Shown: one piece after another, positions 1-6,954 of the stretch
Position numbering within the stretch: the first letter of the stretch is position 1
How the letters are laid out: every line of letters starts with the position of its first letter
Source: MFAQ01 sp964592455
GTDB taxonomy: Bacteria; Patescibacteriota; Microgenomatia; UBA1400; MFAQ01
NCBI GenBank assembly: GCA_964592455.1
Contig: CAZQDQ010000041.1
Location: 1 to 7,520 of the forward strand
Length of the DNA stretch: 7,520 bases
Reading direction: 5' to 3'
The notes under the pieces: model-generated
Databases searched by the model: none
What the model was told of the DNA's origin: nothing
The model's input: the letters and a program-made list of their open reading frames with translations, nothing else
Translations under genes and position numbers: made by a program

Positions 1-316
1 AAAGTTTGAAAGTATAATTTCTTCCATCTTCAGATATTGTCCACTTTTCGGCAATATTTGGTACTGGTTCAAGCTTTTCATTGAAACTTATAAGGCCTGC
101 GTTTAGAACATTTAAGATTCTAGGAGGAAGTTGGTTTGAATTGAATTGTCCGACAATACCGACTCTAATAGTGTTTTTACTTTTTGGCAGCCTTGAGGTA
201 ATTTTGCTGATTAAATAAATAGAGACTAAGGTAACAAGGAAGCTAAAGATGATGACACCGCCGTACTTCCTAGTAAAACCACTAAGAAGCCAGATTTTTT
301 CTCTGAGCTTGCTCAC
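1..316 (-). CDS. Family-5 extracellular solute-binding protein (peptide/nickel ABC transporter type), 3' part outside the window
   Basis: Only the N-terminal 105 codons are present. Residues about 19-39 form one hydrophobic segment (GGVIIFSFLVTLVSIYLI) after a basic start (SKLREK), followed by RVGIVGQF and then GLISFNEKLEPVPNIAEKW and TISEDGRNYTFKL. That last stretch is the typical SBP_bac_5 opening, in which an early beta strand leads to 'P-x-LA-x-W-x-x-S-x-DG-x-x-YTF-x-L'. Family members bind oligopeptides or similar ligands outside the membrane for ABC import. No lipobox cysteine follows the hydrophobic segment, so the protein looks anchored by an uncleaved N-terminal helix rather than by lipid. 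I chose the GTG at 316 because no ATG lies in frame between the upstream stop (338-340) and the hydrophobic segment. GGAAG at 325-321 could serve as a weak ribosome binding site. The start is 1 nt past the secG stop, which suggests translational coupling. Family assignment is fairly sure; the ligand is unknown. Confidence 0.8.
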   Translation of the reverse strand, partial: MSKLREKIWLLSGFTRKYGGVIIFSFLVTLVSIYLISKITSRLPKSKNTIRVGIVGQFNSNQLPPRILNVLNAGLISFNEKLEPVPNIAEKWTISEDGRNYTFKL

Positions 317-317
317 T

Positions 318-536
318 TTACTTCCAAATAGTAATGTTTAAAAAAGAAAGAAGAAGAAATAGAATTGAAGTAATTATTGTTGCTATATAAAGTACTTTTT
401 CGGGACCTCTTTTGGTGTGAAATCCTTTTTGGGTAGAGCTGAAACCAGATCCCAAGGATGAGTCCCTTGATTGAAGAGTTATAAAAACTATTAGTATTAG
501 AGCAACAACAATTTGTAAGATTAAGCCGATATTCAT
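318..536 (-). CDS. secG: Preprotein translocase subunit SecG
   Basis: SecG is the small accessory subunit of the SecYEG channel in the inner membrane and assists SecA-driven export. At 72 aa the length is normal. The layout is canonical: TM1 (residues about 4-21, LILQIVVALILIVFITLQ) ends in the conserved Leu-Gln; then comes a short Ser/Gly-rich loop (SSLGSGFSS) with a basic segment (QKGFHTKRGPEK), then TM2 (about 48-68). The TKRGPEK-x-L-x-x-x-T pattern before TM2 matches the SecG signature. It lies 21 nt after the PF04020-type gene, and its stop is 1 nt before the solute-binding-protein GTG. A perfect TATAAT sits 7 nt before the ATG and no Shine-Dalgarno is visible, so it may be transcribed from its own promoter as a leaderless message. 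SecG is weakly conserved in sequence, but the pattern here is convincing. Confidence 0.9.
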   Translation of the reverse strand: MNIGLILQIVVALILIVFITLQSRDSSLGSGFSSTQKGFHTKRGPEKVLYIATIITSILFLLLSFLNITIWK

Positions 537-543
537 AAGTCCA

Positions 544-571
544 ATTATAATCGATATTTATTCGCTGTCTT
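544..571 (-). promoter_or_regulatory. Putative secG promoter giving a leaderless start
   Basis: Reading on the minus strand, AAGACA (571-566; 4 of 6 to TTGACA) is followed by a 16-nt spacer and a perfect TATAAT (549-544). Seven nucleotides then precede the secG ATG at 536. Transcription would be expected to begin at or within about two bases of the A of the ATG. The motif match is seen in the sequence; promoter activity is inferred. The -35 and part of the spacer lie in the end of the upstream membrane-protein gene. Confidence 0.5.
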
Positions 572-971
572 TTCTGAACAACCAAAAAATACTTTTGTGT
601 ATAGAATTGAGTAAAATAGAGGTTAGCAGATAAGAAAAAAAAGTGTTAATAAAGAAAGGAGGAATGACAAAACCAGAAAAGTTGACACCGTTGAATTGAA
701 AGCTGTGTATACTGATGCCATCAGCAAACGTCTGCAGAAGGAACAAAGTTATTAAGCCAACTAGCCAGGAAAACAAGTTTAGAGTTATTAGATTTATTGG
801 TAAAAGCAGAATTTTAATTATTGGTTTAACAATTTTGTTTAATAAGAACCAGATTATGGAAGCTGTTATTAAAGTTTTTGCGTTAAGGTTGATAGAGAAA
901 CCGGGGTAGTTTAAACCTAAAAAATATATAGTAATAAAGTTTACAAATATGTGCCTGAGGAAAGTTTTCAT
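558..971 (-). CDS. Phage-holin-family-4 (PF04020) type integral membrane protein
   Basis: A 137-aa, very hydrophobic protein with about four membrane segments (roughly residues 6-22, 32-48, 58-80 and 103-125). The core reads NKIVKPIIKILLLPINLITL, then NLFSWLVGLITLFLLQ. This is the 'N-x-x-x-[RK]P-x-[IL]-x-x-L-x-[LT]P-[IL]-x-x-[LI]TLG-[LF]' pattern of the PF04020 family, named after a mycobacterial phage holin but widespread in bacterial chromosomes with no proven lytic role. The short loop FADGISIHSFQFNG between TM3 and TM4 also fits that family. The role here is unknown and I would not infer phage origin. The gene starts 8 nt after the stop of the UvrC-like gene and ends 21 nt before secG, so it belongs to the same cluster. 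No Shine-Dalgarno is seen; a TATAAA lies 7 nt before the ATG. Confidence 0.8.
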   Translation of the reverse strand: MKTFLRHIFVNFITIYFLGLNYPGFSINLNAKTLITASIIWFLLNKIVKPIIKILLLPINLITLNLFSWLVGLITLFLLQTFADGISIHSFQFNGVNFSGFVIPPFFINTFFSYLLTSILLNSIHKSIFWLFRKDSE

Positions 972-978
972 GGCTATT

Positions 979-990
979 TTTATATTAACA
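979..990 (-). promoter_or_regulatory. Possible -10 element(s) before the PF04020-type gene
   Basis: Two overlapping -10-like elements precede the ATG at 971. One is TATAAA (984-979), 7 nt away. The other is an extended form, TGtTAATAT (990-982), 10 nt away. The uvrC-like stop codon (982-980) lies within them. No good -35 is visible at 16-18 nt. This is the weakest of the start-proximal -10 candidates here and could be chance in AT-rich DNA. Confidence 0.3.
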
Positions 991-2311
991 TCGTTTTCTC
1001 TCTTTGTTTTTGGTGAAAAGTATTTCCAAAACGGTGTGCCTCGTTTCTTAGTAGTATTAACTGGTTTAAAACTGGGTCGTCTAGGTTTAGATTTAGTTCT
1101 ACGATTTGATTGTTTTGATCATAATAAATTAGAGTTTCTCTTTTTTTGGCTAAGGCGACAGTGGCAATATTTGGCGGTATAACTGGTAAGACTATGTTTA
1201 GTTGAGGTTTGCCACCGTCTAAAACTATCAGATCTGGCATCTCCCACTCTTGGTGGTTGAATCTTCTGGTAACTATTTCTTTCATGGCGTGAGGATCAGA
1301 ACTAGAGTTATTTATGTGGAAGTGCCGATAATCTGTTTTTTTTAAGAATCCATTTTCCATTACGGACATGGCACCAACGTAATTTCGGCCTTGTAAATGG
1401 GCTAGGTCATAACATTCGATCCTTTTTGGGGTTCTTTGTAACTTGGGGTGGTTTAGAGTTGTATTTATTCTGTGCTGGTTGCTGGGAATAGAGTCAGAAA
1501 GTTTAAGAAGTAGGTTAACATTGCCTGAGCTCAGTATCTCTTGAAGTTTCTGGTACTCGTATTTTAACTTGGCTGCAACTTCGAATTTTTGATGTAAAGA
1601 ATTTCTTTTTATTTGAGCCAAATAGTACTTACGAAGAGCAACAAATTCACCTGATAAAAATTTTTTGGCTAAACCAAGCCTTTTTTGATAGTTACTCACA
1701 CTAATTTTTTTGCAACAGGCACCAGGACACTGTTTTATATGATAATTAAAGCAGGCTTTGTTTTGACTGTTAAATGGACTAAGACAAAGGCCAAACGTTT
1801 TACGAATTTGTTTTTGTAATATAACTGCGACCTTAGTGGAGGTATAAGGTCCATAGACTTGTTTGCTATAGTTATCGAGATTAAAAGTGACAATGTCAGT
1901 AGCCCTACTAAAGACAATTTTGGTTTGGGGTGGGTTTGTAAAAACAATGTAGAGGTTGCTTTTGTCGTCTTTTTGAATGGAATTGTATTTTGGTTTAAAA
2001 GTTTTTATGTAGTTGCTTTCAGCAATAATAGCCTGAATATCATTGCTAAAGGTTTTGTAGTAGACGGTTTTTGTTTGGGGTATAAATAAAGCTGATTTTG
2101 AAGAGTTGCTCTGAAACCCTTCAAAGTGTTGCTTGAGGCGCGATCTTAAATTTATTGATTTACCTATATATAGTGGATTACCTTCTTTGTCTTCGAAGAA
2201 GTAAACTCCTGGCAGCAAGGGTAGCTGATCCCAAAATAAGGCCGAGTGTGGCAAAAAGGAAAGGCGAGCTGACAGGCTCTTTTGTACTTGAAATTGATTG
2301 CTGCTTGCCAT
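980..2311 (-). CDS. uvrC: UvrC-like excinuclease, GIY-YIG plus RNase H-type nuclease, lacking the C-terminal (HhH)2 domain
   Basis: UvrC makes both incisions beside DNA damage after UvrA and UvrB load. The 443 residues contain, in order: a GIY-YIG nuclease (LPLLPGVYFF at 30-39, YIG at 48-50, Arg58, Glu98 in AESN); four cysteines spaced 11, 8 and 4 apart (C176, C187, C195, C199), as in the iron-sulfur-binding region of UvrC; a UVR-like helical stretch (about 228-260); and the RNase H-like nuclease with the expected acidic and His residues at D302 (IECYDLAH), D339, D365 (VLDGGKPQL) and H433 (TFHQKQREK). Family members are usually about 600 aa and end in tandem helix-hairpin-helix motifs. This one stops right after the nuclease domain, and the next gene begins 8 nt later, so no displaced HhH remnant exists. 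The ATG at 2311 is favoured by a TATAAT 8 nt upstream. It overlaps the transglutaminase gene by 134 nt. Both active sites look intact. Confidence 0.88.
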   Translation of the reverse strand: MASSNQFQVQKSLSARLSFLPHSALFWDQLPLLPGVYFFEDKEGNPLYIGKSINLRSRLKQHFEGFQSNSSKSALFIPQTKTVYYKTFSNDIQAIIAESNYIKTFKPKYNSIQKDDKSNLYIVFTNPPQTKIVFSRATDIVTFNLDNYSKQVYGPYTSTKVAVILQKQIRKTFGLCLSPFNSQNKACFNYHIKQCPGACCKKISVSNYQKRLGLAKKFLSGEFVALRKYYLAQIKRNSLHQKFEVAAKLKYEYQKLQEILSSGNVNLLLKLSDSIPSNQHRINTTLNHPKLQRTPKRIECYDLAHLQGRNYVGAMSVMENGFLKKTDYRHFHINNSSSDPHAMKEIVTRRFNHQEWEMPDLIVLDGGKPQLNIVLPVIPPNIATVALAKKRETLIYYDQNNQIVELNLNLDDPVLNQLILLRNEAHRFGNTFHQKQREKTMLI

Positions 2312-3971
2312 TTAGAATAATTATAGACTCTGTTGTGCTGCTGTCGAAGAAACTAAGGAGTTTTGTATTAAGGTCGATAGCTATTTCAGAATATGGAGGA
2401 ACTTTTATAGAGCTGGAGTAGGCTTTCAGGTAGTTATCCTCTTTTACTTGTAGATTACCGTAAAAATAAACTCCAGTGTTGTTTTTTAAATTTAGTTTCG
2501 CAGTACTTATGCCACTACTTGTTATGGTGGGGGTAAGTACAGCTTCTGGAAAGACAATTTCCTCACTTGGTATTATTTGAATTTGTTTTTCCTTGTTGTT
2601 TTTGGTTTTAAATCCTCCAGCTGGTACTGGTTCTAGAGGTGTACTGCCATGTATGGCAAATACGATATGATTAAAATCTAGCTTAAAAAAGTAATCCATA
2701 CCTTTGGTGGTGTTGGCCCAAGTAGGGTCTATTTGTATCCAGAGACCTTTTTCTCTGTCATAGTACTCAGGCCAAGCATGAAGCAAGTCGACTTTATTTG
2801 ATATTGGTTTCAAATCCTGATTATCAGAGATGGCAATTCCCTCTAGCTCTCTGGCTTCAATATTTGCTTTTCTGGCCAGTGCCACAAACAGGTCAGTAAA
2901 ATCGGTGCAGATAGCACTTAAGTAATTGTTTAAAATTTCGCTGGCGGGTTGCCTTATAGTGCCAGATTCATTTATCTTTTGATAGTCGTATTTCAGCTTG
3001 TTTGTTACAAAGTCGTAAATAGCCTTTGGACTGTTTAAGTTTTTTATTTCTGGTGAGGTAAAAGCGTTGTGGTCATAGTTCCAAATTTGGTTGCTTTCTA
3101 AGTATTTTTGATTTGTCGTCTGTTGGTATCCTGATTTTGGTTGAAAGCTAGTTTTAATATTAATGGTTGCTGCAATGTTTAGCTCTTGTCCTGGTTTTAG
3201 AGTATAGTGCCCTAAAAGATTGCCATCTTGGTCTTCGGTAATTTTTTCTGGCGCTGGTTCTATGGAGCTGTAAGAAACTGTTTGGTAGGAAGTATCTGGA
3301 ATCAAAGTAATACTTTTGTCAACTTTGACGTTTTGATCGTTTTGAATTTGGTAGTTAATTTTGGCTTTATAAAATTGTTCATTGCCGAATATAGCACTTA
3401 TAGGTTTGTTTGCCATACTCTTGCTGCTGAAATAGAATGTATTGTTATTTACAATATCCGGCTTGGGGTCTATGTAAGTAGGCTGAGGAAACTTTTCTGG
3501 AAGGCTTAAAATTGCGGTTTGTTCAGAAACACTCTCATTACTTTCGAATCTGGGAATGTTTATTTGCCAGGTATTTCCTTGTTTGCTAACAATATCTGGG
3601 GTTTCGTACTCAATAGTAAAGCTTCTTGATTTGTTTTTGCCAACAACTTTGTTAGCAAAAGGAAAAGAGATAATGGTTTGGTTTTGACTTTTGACAATTG
3701 TAGGGTTTTGTATGAGAACACCTTCATCTGAGATTTTTAGATTGTTTATTCTTGTTTCATTTAAGCTGATTCCATATTCAGTGGCATAAACAACAGATAG
3801 ATTATTTTTTTGGTTTATGACAAATGTTACCTTAGTGTTTCCACCCTCTTCGACTTTATAGTAAACTTGGTATTTGGTTTCAAACTTAGTAATGGCTAGT
3901 GTTTTATTGTAAGCAGAAATTGCAAAAAAGCTAAGAATAAACAGAAATAGTGTTTTTATAAACTTACCCAT
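2178..3971 (-). CDS. Secreted, membrane-anchored transglutaminase-like (papain-fold) protein
   Basis: This 597-aa protein starts with a signal peptide (MGKFIKTLFLFILSFFAISA; A-x-A-like cleavage region near residues 20-26). A long beta-rich extracellular part of about 290 residues follows. Then comes a transglutaminase core (PF01841-like): KAIYDFVTNKLKYDY (316-330), the nucleophile C355 in SAICTDFTDLFVALARKANI, H398 in LHAWPEYYD and D415 in WIQIDPTWAN, giving a complete Cys-His-Asp triad. A further beta-type domain precedes one C-terminal TM helix (about 570-590) with a basic stop-transfer tail (RRQRR). It is predicted to face outward, anchored by its C terminus. Such domains act as proteases, amidases or cross-linking enzymes; the substrate is unknown. 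It overlaps uvrA by 16 nt and the UvrC-like gene by 134 nt. No Shine-Dalgarno or -10 is evident before its ATG, so coupling to uvrA translation is likely. Confidence 0.88.
   Translation of the reverse strand: MGKFIKTLFLFILSFFAISAYNKTLAITKFETKYQVYYKVEEGGNTKVTFVINQKNNLSVVYATEYGISLNETRINNLKISDEGVLIQNPTIVKSQNQTIISFPFANKVVGKNKSRSFTIEYETPDIVSKQGNTWQINIPRFESNESVSEQTAILSLPEKFPQPTYIDPKPDIVNNNTFYFSSKSMANKPISAIFGNEQFYKAKINYQIQNDQNVKVDKSITLIPDTSYQTVSYSSIEPAPEKITEDQDGNLLGHYTLKPGQELNIAATINIKTSFQPKSGYQQTTNQKYLESNQIWNYDHNAFTSPEIKNLNSPKAIYDFVTNKLKYDYQKINESGTIRQPASEILNNYLSAICTDFTDLFVALARKANIEARELEGIAISDNQDLKPISNKVDLLHAWPEYYDREKGLWIQIDPTWANTTKGMDYFFKLDFNHIVFAIHGSTPLEPVPAGGFKTKNNKEKQIQIIPSEEIVFPEAVLTPTITSSGISTAKLNLKNNTGVYFYGNLQVKEDNYLKAYSSSIKVPPYSEIAIDLNTKLLSFFDSSTTESIIILNGKQQSISSTKEPVSSPFLFATLGLILGSATLAARSLLLRRQRR
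2320..2347 (-). promoter_or_regulatory. Putative internal promoter for the UvrC-like gene
   Basis: On the minus strand TCGACA (2347-2342; 5 of 6 to TTGACA) is followed by a 16-nt spacer and a perfect TATAAT (2325-2320). Eight nucleotides then lead to the ATG at 2311. It lies inside the 3' coding part of the transglutaminase gene (codons about 542-551). No Shine-Dalgarno lies between. It is the best two-part promoter match on the minus strand of the window and supports the chosen start. Activity is inferred. Confidence 0.55.
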
Positions 3972-6895
3972 TGTGGCATTACTTTCTTTAGTTCTTGTGC
4001 TGTTGGTGTGCTGTATTTACTAACAAAACTTTGAGGGCTGCCCTTACCTATTAGTTGGCCGCCTTGCTCCCCTCCTTCTGGACCAATATCAATTATATAG
4101 TCTGAATTCTTGATTACGTCTAGATTGTGTTCAATGACAATAACAGTGTTATTGTTGTTAACAAGATCTACCAATGTTTGCACCAGTTTGTTTAAATCTT
4201 CAAAATGCAGACCAGTAGTCGGCTCGTCTAGTATATAAACTGTGTGTCCACTACCGGTTTTGGCTAGTTCTGTGGCGAGCTTTACTCTTTGAGCCTCTCC
4301 TCCGGAAAGTGTTGGGGCTGATTGACCGAGTTTAATATAACCCAAACCTACTTTTAATATTGTTTGCAGTTTTTTGTTGATACCGGGGTGGTTAGCAAAA
4401 AAATTACTAGCCTCTTCCATAGTCATGTTAAGAATCTCGGCAATGTTTTTGGCCTTATATTGCACTTCTAGCGTTGGTTCATTAAATCTGGTGCCGTTGC
4501 AGGTTTCACAAGTGACGTAAATATCGCCCAAAAACTGCATCTCAATTTTAATTTGACCGTCCCCTTGGCATGATTCGCACCGACCACCTTTTACGTTAAA
4601 ACTAAAACGACCTGGACTATAGCCCCTAAAGCGGGCCTCCTGAGTCTCTGCAAAAAGCTGACGTATCATATCAAACACTTTTGTATATGTTGCTGGGTTA
4701 CTTCGGGGAGTTTTGCCTATTGGGCTTTGGTCTATTAAAGAAACTCTTTTAACTATATCTGGTATGGTGATAGTGCCGTAAGGTATGTCTTGTTTGTGGT
4801 GCATGGGGTTTAATTTTTGGGACAAACTTTCGTAAAGTGTATCAACTACAAGTGAAGACTTGCCAGAGCCAGAAACACCAGTAACACAGACAAACTTGTT
4901 TAAAGGAAATTCGACATCGACATCTTTTAAGTTGTGGTGAGTGCAACCTGTTAAGCGGATGCTGGCAGAAGACTCTTTTGGATTTTTAGACTTCTTAGCT
5001 ACAATGTTTTTGCGGCCAGACAGATACTGTCCAGTAAGAGAATTAGACGATAACATTTTTTGAATATTGCCTTCAAAAGTAATTTGGCCTCCTAGATAAC
5101 CTGCGTGGGGTCCAAATTCTACTAGGTGATCTGCGTTTTCCATAGTTTGCTGATCATGCTCAACTACTACCAGAGAATTACCTAAGCTTACCAAGTCTTT
5201 TAAAGTATTTATGAGTTTGGCGTTGTCACGCTGATGCAGTCCTATGGTTGGTTCGTCTAGAACGTAGAGAATCCCAGTTAGGCGGGAACCAATTTGACTG
5301 GCTAAGCGAATTCTTTGAAGCTCACCTCCTGATAGCGTACCTGACTCCCGTGATAGGGTTAAATAATCTAAGCCAACTGAAATAAGAAAGTTCAGTCTGT
5401 CGGATATTTCTTTAACAATAGGCTCACAAATTTGCTTCTCCTGGTTGGTTAGTTTGCTATTAAGATTGTTTATAAACTGGTACGATTTAATTGTCGGCAG
5501 CAAAGTAACATCACTAATGGAATAATTGTCTATAGTTATTGCCAAAACTTCTGGCTTTAGTCTGGTGCCGTTGCAGGTAGGACAAGTTTTTTTAATTAAG
5601 TATTTTTCAATTTCTTGTTTAAAACTATCAGACTGAGTTTCTTCGTAACGTCTTTCGAATTCTTTAGCTAAACCTTCGTATGGCATTTTACGAAGTACTT
5701 TTTTACCGTGCCTGTTTAAACCTTTAACTACAAACTGTTTGTTGCCTGCCCCAGAGTATAAAAGATTTTTTTGCTCTGAGTTCATTTGCTCTAGAGGAGT
5801 ATTACCAGTAAAACCAACGTAGCTCATGCTTTCTAAAATAAGTCTGGCAAACCAGGTGCGGTTTTCGAATTGGGATGCTAAGGGCACAATACCGCCTTCC
5901 AGCAAACTGAGTGATGGAGAAATAATAGAACTTAGATCTAAAACCATTTTTGTTCCCAAACCAGTACATTCTGGGCAGGCACCGTCAGGGGCATTGAAAG
6001 AAAAGTAGCGTGGTTCTATTTCCGGTATAGAGATATTGCAGATAGGACAGGACAACTTTTGAGAAAAGAGGTGGTCTTCCATACGTTCTGGATTTTCGGG
6101 GAACGAGAGAGAAGGATCTTCGACAATAGATACTATTACTTCACCATCGGCAATTTTTAGAGACTGCTCTAAAGAGTCTATTAGTCTACTTTTTTCGTAT
6201 TCTGGGGCGTTGTCCACTTGGCCAATAACAAGTCTGTCGATAACAGCTTCGATGTTGTGCCTGTTGTTTTTAAATAGTGAAATAGTTGTGGAGGTAGAAA
6301 AAAATTTTCCATCTATTCTAACTGAAGAAATTCCTTGTTTGACAAGTGAAGGGAGAAGGTCTTTAAATTCACCTTTTTGGTTTTTAATTATAGGTGCCAA
6401 AATTAAAATTCTAGTGCCTTTATTTTTATCAAAACTTGGGTGGTTTGTGGCTAGTCCGATAACTGATTTGTATATCTGATTAATATCAGCTGGGCTTATT
6501 TCCCGGCTGCACTGAGGGCAGTGGGGGTGGCCAATCCGGGCAAAAAGAAGCCTTAAATAGTCGTATATTTCAGTGACTGTTCCCACTGTGCTTCTGGGGT
6601 TGTGGCTACCTTGTTTTTGGTCTATCAGAATGGCAGGAGAAAGCCCCTCAATCTGGTCTAAGTCTGGTTTGCTCATGACACCTAAAAACTGTCTCGCGTA
6701 GGAGCTTAAGGACTCTACATAGCGCCTTTGGCCTTCGGCATAGATAGTGTCATGTGCCATGCTCGATTTGCCAGAGCCAGAGACACCGGTAAAGACGACT
6801 AATTTATTTTTGGGAATGGTTAGGTTAATGTTTTTGAGGTTGTGCTGGCGGGCACCTTTGATGATCAAATGGGTACTAGGGCTGATATCTGGCAT
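3956..6895 (-). CDS. uvrA: Excinuclease ABC subunit A (UvrA), DNA damage recognition ATPase
   Basis: UvrA is the dimeric ABC-type ATPase that finds bulky DNA lesions and loads UvrB in nucleotide excision repair. The 979-aa protein is complete and slightly longer than the usual 940-970. First half: Walker A GVSGSGKSS (37-45), zinc module C283/C286/C307/C310, ABC signature LSGGELQRIRLA (521-532), Walker B LYVLDEPTIGL (543-553). Second half: Walker A GVSGSGKSS (673-681), zinc module C773/C776/C796/C799, LSGGEAQRVKLA (863-874), Walker B VYILDEPTTGL (886-896). Additional CxxC pairs sit at 126-129 and 438-441. The ATG at 6895 sits 12 codons before the conserved IKGARQHNLKNI strand, as expected. No Shine-Dalgarno lies at normal distance; an extended -10 is 8 nt upstream. 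It is 59 nt from the coiled-coil gene and overlaps the transglutaminase gene by 16 nt. No uvrB is in the window. Confidence 0.98.
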   Translation of the reverse strand: MPDISPSTHLIIKGARQHNLKNINLTIPKNKLVVFTGVSGSGKSSMAHDTIYAEGQRRYVESLSSYARQFLGVMSKPDLDQIEGLSPAILIDQKQGSHNPRSTVGTVTEIYDYLRLLFARIGHPHCPQCSREISPADINQIYKSVIGLATNHPSFDKNKGTRILILAPIIKNQKGEFKDLLPSLVKQGISSVRIDGKFFSTSTTISLFKNNRHNIEAVIDRLVIGQVDNAPEYEKSRLIDSLEQSLKIADGEVIVSIVEDPSLSFPENPERMEDHLFSQKLSCPICNISIPEIEPRYFSFNAPDGACPECTGLGTKMVLDLSSIISPSLSLLEGGIVPLASQFENRTWFARLILESMSYVGFTGNTPLEQMNSEQKNLLYSGAGNKQFVVKGLNRHGKKVLRKMPYEGLAKEFERRYEETQSDSFKQEIEKYLIKKTCPTCNGTRLKPEVLAITIDNYSISDVTLLPTIKSYQFINNLNSKLTNQEKQICEPIVKEISDRLNFLISVGLDYLTLSRESGTLSGGELQRIRLASQIGSRLTGILYVLDEPTIGLHQRDNAKLINTLKDLVSLGNSLVVVEHDQQTMENADHLVEFGPHAGYLGGQITFEGNIQKMLSSNSLTGQYLSGRKNIVAKKSKNPKESSASIRLTGCTHHNLKDVDVEFPLNKFVCVTGVSGSGKSSLVVDTLYESLSQKLNPMHHKQDIPYGTITIPDIVKRVSLIDQSPIGKTPRSNPATYTKVFDMIRQLFAETQEARFRGYSPGRFSFNVKGGRCESCQGDGQIKIEMQFLGDIYVTCETCNGTRFNEPTLEVQYKAKNIAEILNMTMEEASNFFANHPGINKKLQTILKVGLGYIKLGQSAPTLSGGEAQRVKLATELAKTGSGHTVYILDEPTTGLHFEDLNKLVQTLVDLVNNNNTVIVIEHNLDVIKNSDYIIDIGPEGGEQGGQLIGKGSPQSFVSKYSTPTAQELKKVMPQWVSL

Positions 6896-6903
6896 AACTT
6901 ATC

Positions 6904-6912
6904 ATTTTAGCA
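6904..6912 (-). promoter_or_regulatory. Putative extended -10 promoter of uvrA, leaderless layout
   Basis: On the minus strand TGcTAAAAT (6912-6904) matches an extended -10 element (TGn plus TANNNT). Eight nucleotides separate it from the uvrA ATG, leaving a 5' leader of zero to about two bases. No good -35 is seen at 16-18 nt, which fits an extended -10 promoter. The element lies in the 59-nt gap after the coiled-coil gene. Activity is inferred. Confidence 0.45.
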
Positions 6913-6954
6913 CCTTTTACCAAATAATACCCAAAAAAGTTACTATCTTATTTG

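Noticed and set aside
313..585. 90-aa minus-strand frame across secG
   Set aside because: It is out of frame with secG, rich in Asn/Ser/Tyr without a domain pattern, and overlaps both the secG and PF04020-type genes, which have clear family features.
558..971. Prophage remnant, suggested by the holin-family membrane protein
   Set aside because: PF04020-type proteins are common chromosomal genes, and no other phage gene, integrase or attachment site is visible.
1735..1947. 70-aa minus-strand frame inside the uvrC-like gene, considered as a sign of a frameshift
   Set aside because: The UvrC frame is continuous through this region, including all four conserved cysteines, so no frameshift is needed.
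1859..2089. Plus-strand frame within the uvrC-like gene
   Set aside because: It is a shadow of a well-supported nuclease gene; composition follows from the antisense codons.
980..2311. Stand-alone GIY-YIG homing endonuclease
   Set aside because: The four-cysteine region, UVR-like stretch and RNase H-like catalytic residues identify a UvrC relative, not a homing endonuclease.
2155..2421. 88-aa plus-strand frame across the transglutaminase/uvrC-like overlap
   Set aside because: This is antisense to two frames with recognisable domains. It has no Shine-Dalgarno and no recognisable protein pattern.
6928..6954. T-run (TTTTTT on the minus strand) after the coiled-coil gene, considered as an intrinsic terminator
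   Set aside because: No GC-rich hairpin precedes the T-run, so it does not meet the terminator pattern.
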